15,731 bases of DNA, taken from assembly GCA_021163745.1 (NCBI GenBank), contig JAGGTM010000070.1:1-15731 (forward strand), read 5' to 3'. Below, piece after piece: positions 1 through 8,033 of the stretch. A program made the position numbers and the translations under genes. The notes under the pieces were generated by a model. The model had not been told where the DNA came from, searched no databases, and saw only the letters and a list, made by a program, of their open reading frames with translations. The DNA comes from a bacterium. Lineage in GTDB: Bacteria; Patescibacteriota; Minisyncoccia; Portnoybacterales; JAGGTM01. How positions within the stretch are numbered: the stretch's first letter is position 1; the number at the start of each line of letters is the position of its first letter.

Positions 1-4
1 TGCT

Positions 5-2488
5 TTACTCAAATGCTACTCCAAAAATCTTATCTGTGGTTAATTCGCCAATCCATTTATTATTCCAATTTTCCGGATATTTCCACGCAATCTTCCAAGA
101 AGATGGAAAATCTAACTTAAAAGAAAATCTACTATTTGTACCCGACTGCTTCTGAACTATTAAATTATAAGAATTCGGTTTATTTATATTGAGTTTAAAT
201 GGCAATCTATATTTATATACCACTTCTACACTATGGCCCGGGGAAACATATACCCAAGAGCCAAACACCGTTTTTCCTGATTCTTCAAAAATATATGTAG
301 AATTCTTTTGGTCAAACTTCATATTTTTTTCAATTCTATCCACCAACTCATCAGTAATAAATCCATTTCTGCTATAGTCAATTGGCGGACTATTTTCCTC
401 CCTCGTATTTCCTTCTACAGATAAAAGCTGGCTTCCTAACGGAACATAAATTCTCATAAAGTCAGAGTTAACCTTATTGTACCAAGAAGAATCTCCGCCT
501 TTGTGTTTTCTTTTAATTACTACAGTATTAATAATAGATCCGTCGGATTGGATTTCTGAAAAATGATTAATCTCTTGTTCAATCACTCTATCAGTTTTAT
601 AACCGCAAATATTAGAATTTACCACTGCTAAATAATCTTTATCTGTAGAAATTATCTCTCCTGCCCATCCCTGTTTTTTTATAAATTCTTCCAAGTTATC
701 ATCTCTGAAATAAATTAAAATATCTTTTTGTTCTAAACAATCAAATATAATTTTAATTGCCTCTTTTTGTAAATCAGGATCTAACTTTGTCAATTTAGAC
801 AAAAATAAAGGAGCAAAGTCTTTTAAAATCTGTTTTGGTCTATTTAAAATCTTATCATAATCTTCCTCTACTTTATATTGCACTATTTCTCTAAAATTAT
901 CTGTATTTAAACTTACTTTATACTTTTCCATAGAAATGGGACCGGTCAAACTAAGTAATTTTTCTATCAAAACAGGGTTAATAGCAATAACTCCATCCAC
1001 AGTGGGACCACCGGTTTTCTCATAAAACCAAGCAATTTTCTTTGCCGATACAGGAAAATCAAAAAACCAGTTTGCGTCATGCATGGACCAGGCAGTAGAA
1101 ATTTTCTGTATGGGAAAGGGAGGAACAACCTTTACTTTTAATTGACCATCTGCATTATATATCCCATCAATAAATAAATCTCTAATTCTCCCCTTATCTA
1201 ATGTCAAAACACCATAAGTACCTATAAATCCGCCTGTTGCTCTTAACTCAGAATTATTCTGAAAAATTAACAAATACTGCTTTTGTTGGTAATGCCCCAA
1301 TATATCTAAAATCGCCTCCGAAAATTCTAAGCTTCTCGAAACAATTTTTTCTATTCTCGGCAGATTATCTTTCAAAGCCCTTACATTCTCTCTATACTCG
1401 TAAGGCAAACTTTTTTGATTTACGTTTCCAATGGACTCCTCTGCTTTATGCAATTCATCTAAGGATATTCTTAAATTACCCAAACAAGCAGAAATAATAT
1501 CGGTCAATGGAGTTCTATCCTGTAAGTTTAAAAAATCAGAAAAATAGTTTTTGGAAAAAACATCAGCAACAATAGACAAATTTCTTCCCGCTTTTGATAT
1601 ATGCTCTCCTGCATCTAGCAAGTGTTTTCCCGAAGAAACGAGAAATTCATCCGGCAAGTATTCTATAATTTTAACTGCGATGACTCCTAGTTTTTTTAAT
1701 TGACTATTTGCATCTGCAAAATTTTTCCATGCGGAAGAAAAATTATAAGAAGCGATATCAAAATTGGTTTGCTTTAACGATTCTTTCGCAGAAATAAGCG
1801 AAGAATAACCAGATAAACTCTCGTTTATTACATTTTTTTTCACGGCAGAGATACAAGCCACCCAATTAAATGCAAAAACAGAAAAAGCAACAAAAATACC
1901 TGCTAATATAAAATTTATCAATTCTTTTTTTGATTTTCCAAAATGAATATTTTTTCTTCGTGGTTCAATTATTTTATCTTTTTCGTATTCCTCTTTATCG
2001 ATTTTTTCCAGTTCTTTTAATAATTCATCTCTAGTAGGCAAACCACTTACACTTTCTGATGCAGATGGTGAAGAAAAATCTGTCAATTCGACACTTTCAG
2101 AAATATTATCAGAAATTTTATATACACCACCCAAAGATAAATCAATTTTTTCCTTCTCTTTTGTCTTTGATTTCAAAGAGGCAAGGTAAAGATCGTCTAT
2201 TAGCGACAAGTAATAAGGCGAATACGTTTTTTTAGAAGGCCTCTTGTGTTTTGGTGTGTATTTTCTTTTACGGGAATACAATTTCCTATATGAAGAAATC
2301 GAGCCTTTTGGAGGAACACAGCTTTTTTCATAATGAAAATAGATTTTTTCCAATGGAACTATTTCCTTTAAGTTAATAACTCTCTTAATCTTTTTTACTT
2401 TTTGTATATCCAACTCTCCGGTTCCAGTAACCGGCCTAATATCAAACATAGCGGGAATAATTCTTTTCCTTTTATTATCTGCTTTCAT
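5..2488 (-). CDS. DUF4012 domain-containing membrane protein, 827 aa
   Basis: The biochemical function is unknown. Residues 1-188 are very basic and predicted cytoplasmic. One membrane helix follows at about 190-213 (INFILAGIFVAFSVFAFNWV), and the remaining ~610 residues are predicted outside the membrane. The hallmark DUF4012 motif is at about 407-424 (LIFQNNSELRATGGFIG). The C-terminal part (FGSWVYVSPGHSVEVVYKY) also resembles full-length family members. DUF4012 proteins are frequent in Patescibacteria and often sit beside glycosyltransferases. This copy is the last visible gene of a leftward glycan cluster, 44 nt after a GT4 gene, so a role in surface glycan attachment or assembly is plausible but inferred only from context. 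The ORF is complete, with an ATG start and a TAA stop at 5-7. No strong Shine-Dalgarno site precedes the ATG. The family call is firm; the function is not known. Confidence 0.85.
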   Translation of the reverse strand: MKADNKRKRIIPAMFDIRPVTGTGELDIQKVKKIKRVINLKEIVPLEKIYFHYEKSCVPPKGSISSYRKLYSRKRKYTPKHKRPSKKTYSPYYLSLIDDLYLASLKSKTKEKEKIDLSLGGVYKISDNISESVELTDFSSPSASESVSGLPTRDELLKELEKIDKEEYEKDKIIEPRRKNIHFGKSKKELINFILAGIFVAFSVFAFNWVACISAVKKNVINESLSGYSSLISAKESLKQTNFDIASYNFSSAWKNFADANSQLKKLGVIAVKIIEYLPDEFLVSSGKHLLDAGEHISKAGRNLSIVADVFSKNYFSDFLNLQDRTPLTDIISACLGNLRISLDELHKAEESIGNVNQKSLPYEYRENVRALKDNLPRIEKIVSRSLEFSEAILDILGHYQQKQYLLIFQNNSELRATGGFIGTYGVLTLDKGRIRDLFIDGIYNADGQLKVKVVPPFPIQKISTAWSMHDANWFFDFPVSAKKIAWFYEKTGGPTVDGVIAINPVLIEKLLSLTGPISMEKYKVSLNTDNFREIVQYKVEEDYDKILNRPKQILKDFAPLFLSKLTKLDPDLQKEAIKIIFDCLEQKDILIYFRDDNLEEFIKKQGWAGEIISTDKDYLAVVNSNICGYKTDRVIEQEINHFSEIQSDGSIINTVVIKRKHKGGDSSWYNKVNSDFMRIYVPLGSQLLSVEGNTREENSPPIDYSRNGFITDELVDRIEKNMKFDQKNSTYIFEESGKTVFGSWVYVSPGHSVEVVYKYRLPFKLNINKPNSYNLIVQKQSGTNSRFSFKLDFPSSWKIAWKYPENWNNKWIGELTTDKIFGVAFE

Positions 2489-2532
2489 AATTTAAGATAA
2501 AGAAACTAAAATGAAAGTTAAGTTTTTTAATA

Positions 2533-3684
2533 TTATATCACATCTTTATATACTTCCAAAGTCCGCCTTGCCATTTCTTTCCAAGAATAATTCTTAATAC
2601 GACAAAATCCTTTCTTTCTTAATTCTTTTCTTAATTTATTATTTTTAAAAACAAATCTAATTTTCTCTGCAATGTCGTTTATATTAACCGGATCGAAATA
2701 GACTGCAGAATCCCCCAAAATCTCTGGGAGCGCGCCTTTATCAGAACAAACCACAGGAACGCCAAAACTCATTGCCTCTAAAGGCGGAAGCCCAAATCCC
2801 TCACACAGAGAAGGAAATACGTAAATTAAAGCATTTTTGTACAGTAAATATAAATCATTATCCGAAATAAACCCCGTGAAAATAATGGGTAATTTATAAT
2901 TTGAAATTTTATCCTGCAGTTTTTTATAAAAATAATCTATCTCTCCCGCAAAAACCAATTGTAAATTTAACTTGTATTTTTGTATCAATTTTTTAAAGGC
3001 AAAAATTAACCTTTCTAAATTCTTATGAGGATAAGCGTTGCCTACATAAAGTATATATGGCATATTTATGCCAAATTTTTTCAAACTACTATTTGAACAA
3101 CTGCCTTTACAACGAAAAAAATCAGACGCTCCCTCATAAATTACTTCAACTTTGTTCTCATTTATCTTAAAGTAAAAAAGAATTTCTTTTTTGGCAAAAT
3201 TAGAAACAGCAATAATTTTTTTTGCTCTTTTTATGGCAAGGTATATTACCAGTTTATAGAAAAGCTGTTTAATAAAATACCTTAAAGGACCTAATGTGGA
3301 TGCCCTTCTAGTGGGAAATCTTTTTAAAACTAAATCGTGAATAGTTACTACAAATTTTTTGTGGAGCAAAAGAGGAACATTAAAATGACAAAAATGCATT
3401 AAATCTATCTTTTCTTTCCTAATTTTAAAAGGCATAAAAATTTGTTCCTTGAATGAATACCATCTGTAATCTGCTAAAACTTTTTTAAAATTGGGATTTT
3501 TTGGATTGTATTCGTTAAAATTGCTCTTTCTTAAAAAGATGATAAATTCTTTATCTGATTCTGTCTTATATATATATTCTAAATTCTCTACCAATTTTTG
3601 CACATATCTGCCTAGACCTTTTTGAAAGGGTCCGAAAAAACGAGCATCTATCCCTATCCTTATTTTCTTATTTTTTTTAATCAT
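2533..3684 (-). CDS. GT4-family glycosyltransferase, 383 aa
   Basis: This is a predicted cytoplasmic, retaining GT-B glycosyltransferase that would move a sugar from a nucleotide-sugar donor to a lipid-linked or glycan acceptor. The N-terminal acceptor-side domain opens with RIGIDARFFGPFQKGLGRYV (about 8-27). The donor-binding domain includes YVGNAYPHKNLERL (213-226) and the GT4 E-x7-E signature EGFGLPPLE, with Glu295 and Glu303. Length is typical of the family. The ATG at 3682-3684 is preceded, 5 nt away, by a good Shine-Dalgarno sequence AGGTGG (complement of 3690-3695). Three bases of that site fall in the base of a palindromic repeat at 3693-3733. It follows another GT4 gene by 53 nt and precedes the DUF4012 gene by 44 nt, consistent with one operon. 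Sugar and acceptor cannot be read from the sequence. Confidence 0.9.
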   Translation of the reverse strand: MIKKNKKIRIGIDARFFGPFQKGLGRYVQKLVENLEYIYKTESDKEFIIFLRKSNFNEYNPKNPNFKKVLADYRWYSFKEQIFMPFKIRKEKIDLMHFCHFNVPLLLHKKFVVTIHDLVLKRFPTRRASTLGPLRYFIKQLFYKLVIYLAIKRAKKIIAVSNFAKKEILFYFKINENKVEVIYEGASDFFRCKGSCSNSSLKKFGINMPYILYVGNAYPHKNLERLIFAFKKLIQKYKLNLQLVFAGEIDYFYKKLQDKISNYKLPIIFTGFISDNDLYLLYKNALIYVFPSLCEGFGLPPLEAMSFGVPVVCSDKGALPEILGDSAVYFDPVNINDIAEKIRFVFKNNKLRKELRKKGFCRIKNYSWKEMARRTLEVYKDVI

Positions 3685-3692
3685 TTATTCCA

Positions 3693-3733
3693 CCTAGCAC
3701 CACCTTTGCTGCAAAAACAAAAGTGGTATTAGG
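3693..3733. repeat. Palindromic element copy A, between two GT genes
   Basis: This 41-bp imperfect palindrome has 16-nt arms CCTAGCACCACCTTTG and CAAAAGTGGTATTAGG around a 9-nt loop. Compared with the copy at 14773-14807 read on its minus strand, the arms match at 12/16 and 13/16 positions, while the loop is 9 rather than 3 nt. It fills nearly the whole 53-nt gap, starting 4 nt past the stop of the upstream GT gene. Its far end overlaps the Shine-Dalgarno site of the next gene by 3 nt. There is no T-run, so it is a poor intrinsic terminator. I see no flanking direct repeat here. Confidence 0.75.
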
Positions 3734-3737
3734 CAAA

Positions 3738-4889
3738 CTATACGCTAGTAAGAACTTTTAAAGTTTTTTCCGCGCATTTTCTCCAAGAAAACTCTTCTGC
3801 TATTTTAAGAGATTTTTCTTTTAGTTTTTTTCTTAATTTTTTATCACATAAAATCATCTTCATTGCTAATGCAATTTCATTAATATCATATGGATCAACC
3901 AAAATTGCACCATCCTTTATTACTTCAGATAAAGAAGACGTATTAGACGCAATAACAGGAACCGTCGCGCTCATTGCCTCCAGTGGAGGAAAACCAAATC
4001 CCTCAAAAAAACTTGGATAAACAAATAGCTCTGCCAATTTGTAGAAAATAGGTTTATCATTTTCTTCTACAAATCCCGTAAAAATTATATCGTTTTTATA
4101 TTGTGAATTTAAAGCGGTGCCAAAAATATTCCTGTAAAGCCACCCTCTTGCTCCGGCAATTACTAATTTTATATTTCTTGCGTTTTTATTAGAAAAATTT
4201 GATTTAAAAAGTTCAAACGCCTTTATCAATCCGATTAAATTTTTTCTGGGTTCAATAGTTCCGAAATATAAAATAAATTTTTCCGGGAGATTATACTTAA
4301 GTTTAACCTCTTTAACTCTTGAACTCATTTCATCTTTGACTCTGTCTATAGCTATTCCTGAATAAATCACTTCTATTTTATCAGAATCAATGCGATATAA
4401 ATCAATTAAATCCTGTTTAGTAGAATCAGATACGGCAATAATTTTATCCGCGGATTCTGCTTCCCTTTTGGCATTTACCAAAAATTTCTGCCAAATTCTT
4501 TGATTAAAAGAAAAAAAGTTGGGAAAATATTCAAATGATAAATCATGAAAAGTTACTACTTTTTTGCAATTTGAGGTTACGGGCGCAGGAAAAAAATGTG
4601 GATTAAAATAAACATCTACACTTCCAATAAGTTTATCTAATTTCGGAAAATCAAAATATGTGGTGGATAAAAATAAAATCTTATTTGGGATTTTAAACTC
4701 ATAGAGAGATACATTAGATGAATCGAGCCAAGGATAGTTTAATTTAACCTTATGGTAGGCATTATAAAAAAGTTTAAACTTTATAGATTTATCTAATAAA
4801 AAAATATAAGGCAAAAGGTTTAATATATATTGCTCCACCCCTGTTATGACACCGCGAGAAAGAATACGAAGATCTATACCAATGGTCAT
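3738..4889 (-). CDS. GT4-family glycosyltransferase, 383 aa
   Basis: This is a predicted cytoplasmic GT-B retaining glycosyltransferase. The N-terminus reads MTIGIDLRILSRGVITGVEQ, the usual GT4 beta-strand plus glycine-rich loop. The middle has VTFHDLSFEYFP (112-123) and the donor domain has YFGTIEPRKNLIGLI (208-222). The E-x7-E signature is EGFGFPPLE, with Glu296 and Glu304. The frame stays open upstream to 4961, but I chose the ATG at 4887-4889. From there the family N-terminus aligns cleanly, and the extra 24 residues are encoded largely by a perfect 12-bp inverted repeat (4901-4928), not typical protein. No clear Shine-Dalgarno site precedes this ATG. It is distinct from the neighbouring GT4 at 2533-3684, so the two probably add different sugars. 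Substrate unknown. Confidence 0.88.
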   Translation of the reverse strand: MTIGIDLRILSRGVITGVEQYILNLLPYIFLLDKSIKFKLFYNAYHKVKLNYPWLDSSNVSLYEFKIPNKILFLSTTYFDFPKLDKLIGSVDVYFNPHFFPAPVTSNCKKVVTFHDLSFEYFPNFFSFNQRIWQKFLVNAKREAESADKIIAVSDSTKQDLIDLYRIDSDKIEVIYSGIAIDRVKDEMSSRVKEVKLKYNLPEKFILYFGTIEPRKNLIGLIKAFELFKSNFSNKNARNIKLVIAGARGWLYRNIFGTALNSQYKNDIIFTGFVEENDKPIFYKLAELFVYPSFFEGFGFPPLEAMSATVPVIASNTSSLSEVIKDGAILVDPYDINEIALAMKMILCDKKLRKKLKEKSLKIAEEFSWRKCAEKTLKVLTSV

Positions 4890-4900
4890 TTTTGTAACTT

Positions 4901-4928
4901 CAGTACCATAGAACAGTCTATGGTACTG
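4901..4928. repeat. Perfect 12-bp inverted repeat with 4-nt loop
   Basis: The arms CAGTACCATAGA (4901-4912) and TCTATGGTACTG (4917-4928) are exact reverse complements around ACAG. The hairpin lies 11 nt upstream of the chosen ATG of the GT4 gene. Its outer AGTACCAT/ATGGTACT core resembles the dispersed palindromes elsewhere in the window, but the inner stem differs, so I treat it as a possible relative. A 3-bp direct repeat (AAG on the minus strand) flanks it, too short to mean much. There is no T-run for termination. Confidence 0.7.
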
Positions 4929-4984
4929 CTTATTTCTGATAATTAAAAAGCGTAAAAGCAAAACTGAAGCGAAGAGAATTAAAA

Positions 4985-6073
4985 CTATATTTTCAATTTA
5001 GATTCAATAAACTCTCGTATTTTTTGTTTAAAAACTTCTTTATCAAATTTCAAAGAATGCTTTCTGATAAATTGCGGATTAAAATTGTTTTCTCTAAAAT
5101 TCTCTATCGCATTCATCAAAGATTCTTCCGTCTGCCCTTCAAAAAAAATTCCTGTCTCTCCTTCTTTTACGGTTTCTAGCACTCCACCGCCCTTGTATGC
5201 AATAACAGGTCTTCCAGATGCCATTGCCTCGAGAGCAACAATTCCAAAATCTTCTTCCTGTGGAAATATTAATGCTTTGCAATTAGAATATAATTTTGCG
5301 AGTTCTTCATCCGGCACCAAGCCCAAAAATTCTATATTTGGCAATGCGAGTTTTTCGAGTTTTGGTCTCTCTGGGCCATCTCCTACAATTTTCAGCGGCA
5401 ATTTTAGTTTGTTAAAAACAGAAATAGCTAAATCAAATCTTTTATAAGGCAAAAGTCTGCCTACCATTAAAAAGTAATTCTTATTTGAATTACTAATATA
5501 AAATTTCTTAGTTTCTACCGGGGGATAAATTATCTTTGCTTTTCTTCTATAATACTTTTTTATTCTTCTTTTCACAAATTTAGAATTGGCAATAAAATAA
5601 TCTACTCTTTTTGATGCTTGGATATCCCATATTCTGATATAATTCAAAAAAAATGGAATAAATTTCTCAAAAAAAGAAGGGTAACCAAATTGCTTTATAT
5701 ATCTATGAGAATCGTCCCATGCATAGCGAATCGGGGTGTGACAATAACAAATATGAATTGTAGAAGGCAAAGTAATCACCCCCTTAGCATAAGAAGCAGA
5801 ATCAGAGATAACTAAATCATAAGAAGATAAATCAAATTGCTCTATTCCTAAAGGCATCAGTAACAGAAATGCTCTGTGATGAGATTTAATAAATGGAATC
5901 TTTTGCAAAAAAGAAGTGTGAATTTCTCTATTTGAGAAAACATATCCGGTTCTTTTTTTATCGTAAATCAAAGTGTAAATTGGTGCCTCCGGAAAAATCT
6001 CTGATAGTGCCTGGAGCACCCTTTCTGCACCTCCATATTGATTTAGATAATCGTGAACCAATGCTATCCTCAT
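4985..6073 (-). CDS. GT4-family glycosyltransferase (mannosyltransferase-like), 362 aa
   Basis: This is a predicted cytoplasmic GT-B glycosyltransferase of the subgroup beginning MRIALVHDYLNQYGGAERVL, which is common in O-antigen and exopolysaccharide clusters and often annotated as mannosyltransferase. The signature YCHTPIRYAWDD (about 110-121) is typical of this subgroup and not shared by the two other GT4 genes here. The donor domain contains YFLMVGRLLPYKRFDLAI (200-217) and the E-x7-E motif EDFGIVALE, with Glu274 and Glu282. The ATG start has only a weak GGAA upstream. It lies 21 nt after the sugar-transferase gene, so the two are almost certainly co-transcribed, which suggests it acts early on the polyprenyl-linked sugar. 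The exact sugar cannot be determined. Confidence 0.9.
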   Translation of the reverse strand: MRIALVHDYLNQYGGAERVLQALSEIFPEAPIYTLIYDKKRTGYVFSNREIHTSFLQKIPFIKSHHRAFLLLMPLGIEQFDLSSYDLVISDSASYAKGVITLPSTIHICYCHTPIRYAWDDSHRYIKQFGYPSFFEKFIPFFLNYIRIWDIQASKRVDYFIANSKFVKRRIKKYYRRKAKIIYPPVETKKFYISNSNKNYFLMVGRLLPYKRFDLAISVFNKLKLPLKIVGDGPERPKLEKLALPNIEFLGLVPDEELAKLYSNCKALIFPQEEDFGIVALEAMASGRPVIAYKGGGVLETVKEGETGIFFEGQTEESLMNAIENFRENNFNPQFIRKHSLKFDKEVFKQKIREFIESKLKI

Positions 6074-6094
6074 ACTTTTTCCGATGTATAAATT

Positions 6095-7483
6095 TTAGTA
6101 AGCGCTTTTATCTCGCCAGAATATAGCCAGTGTCTTTAATAAAATCTTTAAATCTAAAATTATTGACCAGTTCTCTATATAATAAGTATCTAACTTCACT
6201 TCTTGCTCAAAAGGCAAATCGGATGATCCGCTTATCTGGGCTAATCCGGTAATTCCCGGCTTTATAGCCAAAACCTTTTTATGGTGTTTCTGATATTTTT
6301 CTATTTCATTTGGCTCATGTGGTCTTGGCCCTACCAAGCTCATCTCTCCCTTAAACACATTAATCAATTGAGGAAACTCATCTAATCTGTGCCTCCTCAA
6401 AAACCTTCCCACATTAGTTATTCTAGGGTCGTCTTTCATCTTAAACAAAGGACCATCCGCCCTCTCATTATATATCCATAAAAATTTTTTTAAATCATCA
6501 GCACCCTTTATCATTGACCTGAATTTGTATAACAAAAATTCCTTTCCCCTACTTACTCTTTTTAATTTTACCAATACAGGTCCCTCAGAATCCCATTTTA
6601 TAGCAAATGCTAATATTAAAAAAAACGGGAATAAAACAATTAATCCCAAACTCGAAACTATTATGTCTATACACCTCTTTATAACTCTCCACCATCCATC
6701 CAAAGGAGTTCTTTTTAATTCTATCAAAGGAATAGACCCTATAGTTTCTATAGAAGTATTTACACCTAAAGTATGAAAAATATTTGGCACAAATTTAAAA
6801 CTTATATGATGTTCGGAGCAAAAATCAATTAGTTCTAAAATCTTTTCTTTTTCCCAGTTAGGGTCTGCTAAAATAATTTCGTCTACACCGGGATTCTTAA
6901 GCGAATTTTTAATTATGGATAAATCCGGATTGTTTATATTTGAAATCAACTGATAACCCAGTTCTGGTTTATTTTCAATATCATTTTTTATTTTAACTGT
7001 CATATTATCATTTCCTATTATTATCAATCTTTGTGTTCCAAACTTATATTTTCTTATCAAATAAGCTTGCAGCTTACTAATAAGGTATCTCCCAAATGTA
7101 ACCAAAACAACCGCCAAAATCCATCCCGCCAAAATAAGAAAACGAGAATTAAACCATTCTCTCCTCAAAAAAATATAAAATACTAACATAATTACTCCCA
7201 AAGAAATTCCCGCCAAAATTTTAAAAAAATCTTCAGAAATTGACCTCACTTGCTTCATCTTATAAAGACCCATTAAGGCAAAAATCAAGACAAGAAACAA
7301 GCTTACTGCAAGAGTTAAAATGATAAATTTACTTAACGGAAGATTCACATAAAAAAGAACAGGCCTAAAATTTGCCACTAAAGGATTTGTTCTCAAAAAA
7401 TAAGCAAAAATACCTGCTAAAACAAGCATTAGAAAATCTAAAGGTAAAAGAATAACGGTAAATATAATTTCTGATGGCTTCAT
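6095..7483 (-). CDS. Polyprenyl-phosphate sugar-1-phosphate transferase (initiating glycosyltransferase), 462 aa
   Basis: It would transfer a hexose-1-phosphate from a nucleotide sugar to undecaprenyl phosphate, the first committed step of surface polysaccharide assembly, at the inner face of the membrane. The layout matches the WbaP/WcaJ type: four N-terminal membrane helices (about 8-30, 52-73, 90-106, 115-135), a Rossmann-like CoA_binding_3 region (151-240, starting RLIIIGNDN), a re-entrant hydrophobic helix (272-295), then the Bacterial sugar transferase catalytic domain. Visible catalytic-domain motifs are KFRSM (320-324), RLDEFPQLINVFKGEMSLVGPRP (366-388, with Asp368-Glu369) and PGITGLAQISG (409-419). 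The frame extends upstream to a TTG at 7543, but I prefer the ATG at 7481-7483 because a promoter ends just in front of it. It is first in the glycan cluster. Sugar specificity is unknown. Confidence 0.92.
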   Translation of the reverse strand: MKPSEIIFTVILLPLDFLMLVLAGIFAYFLRTNPLVANFRPVLFYVNLPLSKFIILTLAVSLFLVLIFALMGLYKMKQVRSISEDFFKILAGISLGVIMLVFYIFLRREWFNSRFLILAGWILAVVLVTFGRYLISKLQAYLIRKYKFGTQRLIIIGNDNMTVKIKNDIENKPELGYQLISNINNPDLSIIKNSLKNPGVDEIILADPNWEKEKILELIDFCSEHHISFKFVPNIFHTLGVNTSIETIGSIPLIELKRTPLDGWWRVIKRCIDIIVSSLGLIVLFPFFLILAFAIKWDSEGPVLVKLKRVSRGKEFLLYKFRSMIKGADDLKKFLWIYNERADGPLFKMKDDPRITNVGRFLRRHRLDEFPQLINVFKGEMSLVGPRPHEPNEIEKYQKHHKKVLAIKPGITGLAQISGSSDLPFEQEVKLDTYYIENWSIILDLKILLKTLAIFWRDKSAY

Positions 7484-7495
7484 ATATCCATTTTT

Positions 7496-7524
7496 ATAAT
7501 AGTTATTATTTTGAGATTTGGCAA
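7496..7524 (-). promoter_or_regulatory. Sigma70-type promoter of the glycan cluster
   Basis: Read on the minus strand, TTGCCA (7519-7524) and TATTAT (7496-7501) are separated by 17 nt. Transcription would begin about 5-8 nt before the ATG at 7483, giving a nearly leaderless mRNA. This supports that start over the upstream TTG. It is divergent from the rnpB promoter. Prediction from motif and spacing only. Confidence 0.55.
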
Positions 7525-7560
7525 GAGTTCTGAGAGCTACCAATCACTTAACTCTAACAA

Positions 7561-7589
7561 TTGACAAAATAAATATATAATGTTATTAC
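7561..7589 (+). promoter_or_regulatory. Sigma70-type promoter of rnpB
   Basis: A consensus -35 box TTGACA (7561-7566) lies 17 nt from TATTAC (7584-7589). The expected start, about 7 nt further on, coincides with 7596, the first base of the closing P1 helix of RNase P RNA. A TATAAT also occurs at 7576-7581 but has no -35 box at proper spacing. The match between the predicted start and the RNA end makes this assignment fairly strong. Confidence 0.7.
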
Positions 7590-7595
7590 TCAATA

Positions 7596-8032
7596 TAGTT
7601 GAGGAAATCAGGCAGTCGCCCGACAGATAAATCTGTTGGGAGGAAAGTCCGGACACCCAGCCCGCCAAAATTTTTATGTCTAAAAACTTAGGCGGACAAG
7701 GATAGCGGGTAACACCCGTCCTCTGCTAAAAAGCGGAGAGAGGTGCGAACAGAGACGCTGAAACTTGCAAAAGTTTCAGTATCCTATCCGTTCGTCCTAA
7801 TTCGTCCGAATGGATGAATTAGGATTCCAATTTTTAGGATAAGTCCCGAAGGTAACTTCGGGAGTGAAACGGCTAAATCCTTATCTGGGTGCAAGAGCAA
7901 ATTAGGTGGCTCGCTTAAACTTAATGGTAACATTAAGTTAAGACAGATGACTGCCCGGTTTATCCCACACCACGGCTTAATAGCTATAGCGTGATAAACC
8001 GACAAAATCCGGCTTACAGATTTTCTCAACTA
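7596..8032 (+). ncRNA. rnpB: RNase P RNA, bacterial type A-like, about 437 nt
   Basis: This is the catalytic RNA of RNase P, which removes 5' leaders from pre-tRNAs. The conserved 5' P4 strand appears as GAGGAAAGTCCGGAC (7639-7653) and its 3' partner as ACAAAATCCGGCTTAC (8002-8017). Other conserved pieces are GCGAACAGAGAC (7744-7755) and CAGATGACTGCCC (7943-7955). The ends form a 14-bp P1 helix: TAGTTGAGGAAATC (7596-7609) pairs with GATTTTCTCAACTA (8019-8032) with one G-U. Three GTAA- or GCAA-capped or internal hairpins are visible: CTGAAACTT/AAGTTTCAG, CCCGAAG-GTAA-CTTCGGG and CTTAATG-GTAA-CATTAAG (7920-7937, probably P18). A further hairpin TCCTAATTC/GAATTAGGA is enclosed by TATCCTA/TAGGATA, possibly an enlarged P12 region. 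I could not assign P13/P14 with confidence. The product acts with RnpA, which is not in this window. The reverse-strand open frame across it is spurious. Confidence 0.96.
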
Positions 8033-8033
8033 G

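Noticed and set aside
1237..1497. Plus-strand open frame within the DUF4012 gene
   Set aside because: It is antisense to a well-supported gene, with no family features or start signal. The same holds for similar plus-strand frames at 189-377, 5085-5447, 5618-5815, 5893-6126, 6525-6776, 10444-10764, 10911-11117 and 13240-13509.
4890..4961. N-terminal extension of the GT4 gene by 24 codons
   Set aside because: The extension is mostly the perfect inverted repeat and does not match the family N-terminus, which starts at MTIGID.
7484..7543. TTG start and 20-residue extension of the sugar transferase
   Set aside because: A promoter-like pair (7496-7524) falls inside it, and the ATG at 7483 begins directly at the first membrane helix.
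7576..7581. TATAAT as the -10 of rnpB
   Set aside because: The TTGACA at 7561 would be only 9 nt away and no other -35 box fits; TATTAC at 7584 gives 17-nt spacing and the correct RNA start.
7784..8029. Minus-strand open frame of 81 codons
   Set aside because: It lies wholly inside the RNase P RNA gene on the opposite strand; its codons are conserved RNA structure, not protein.
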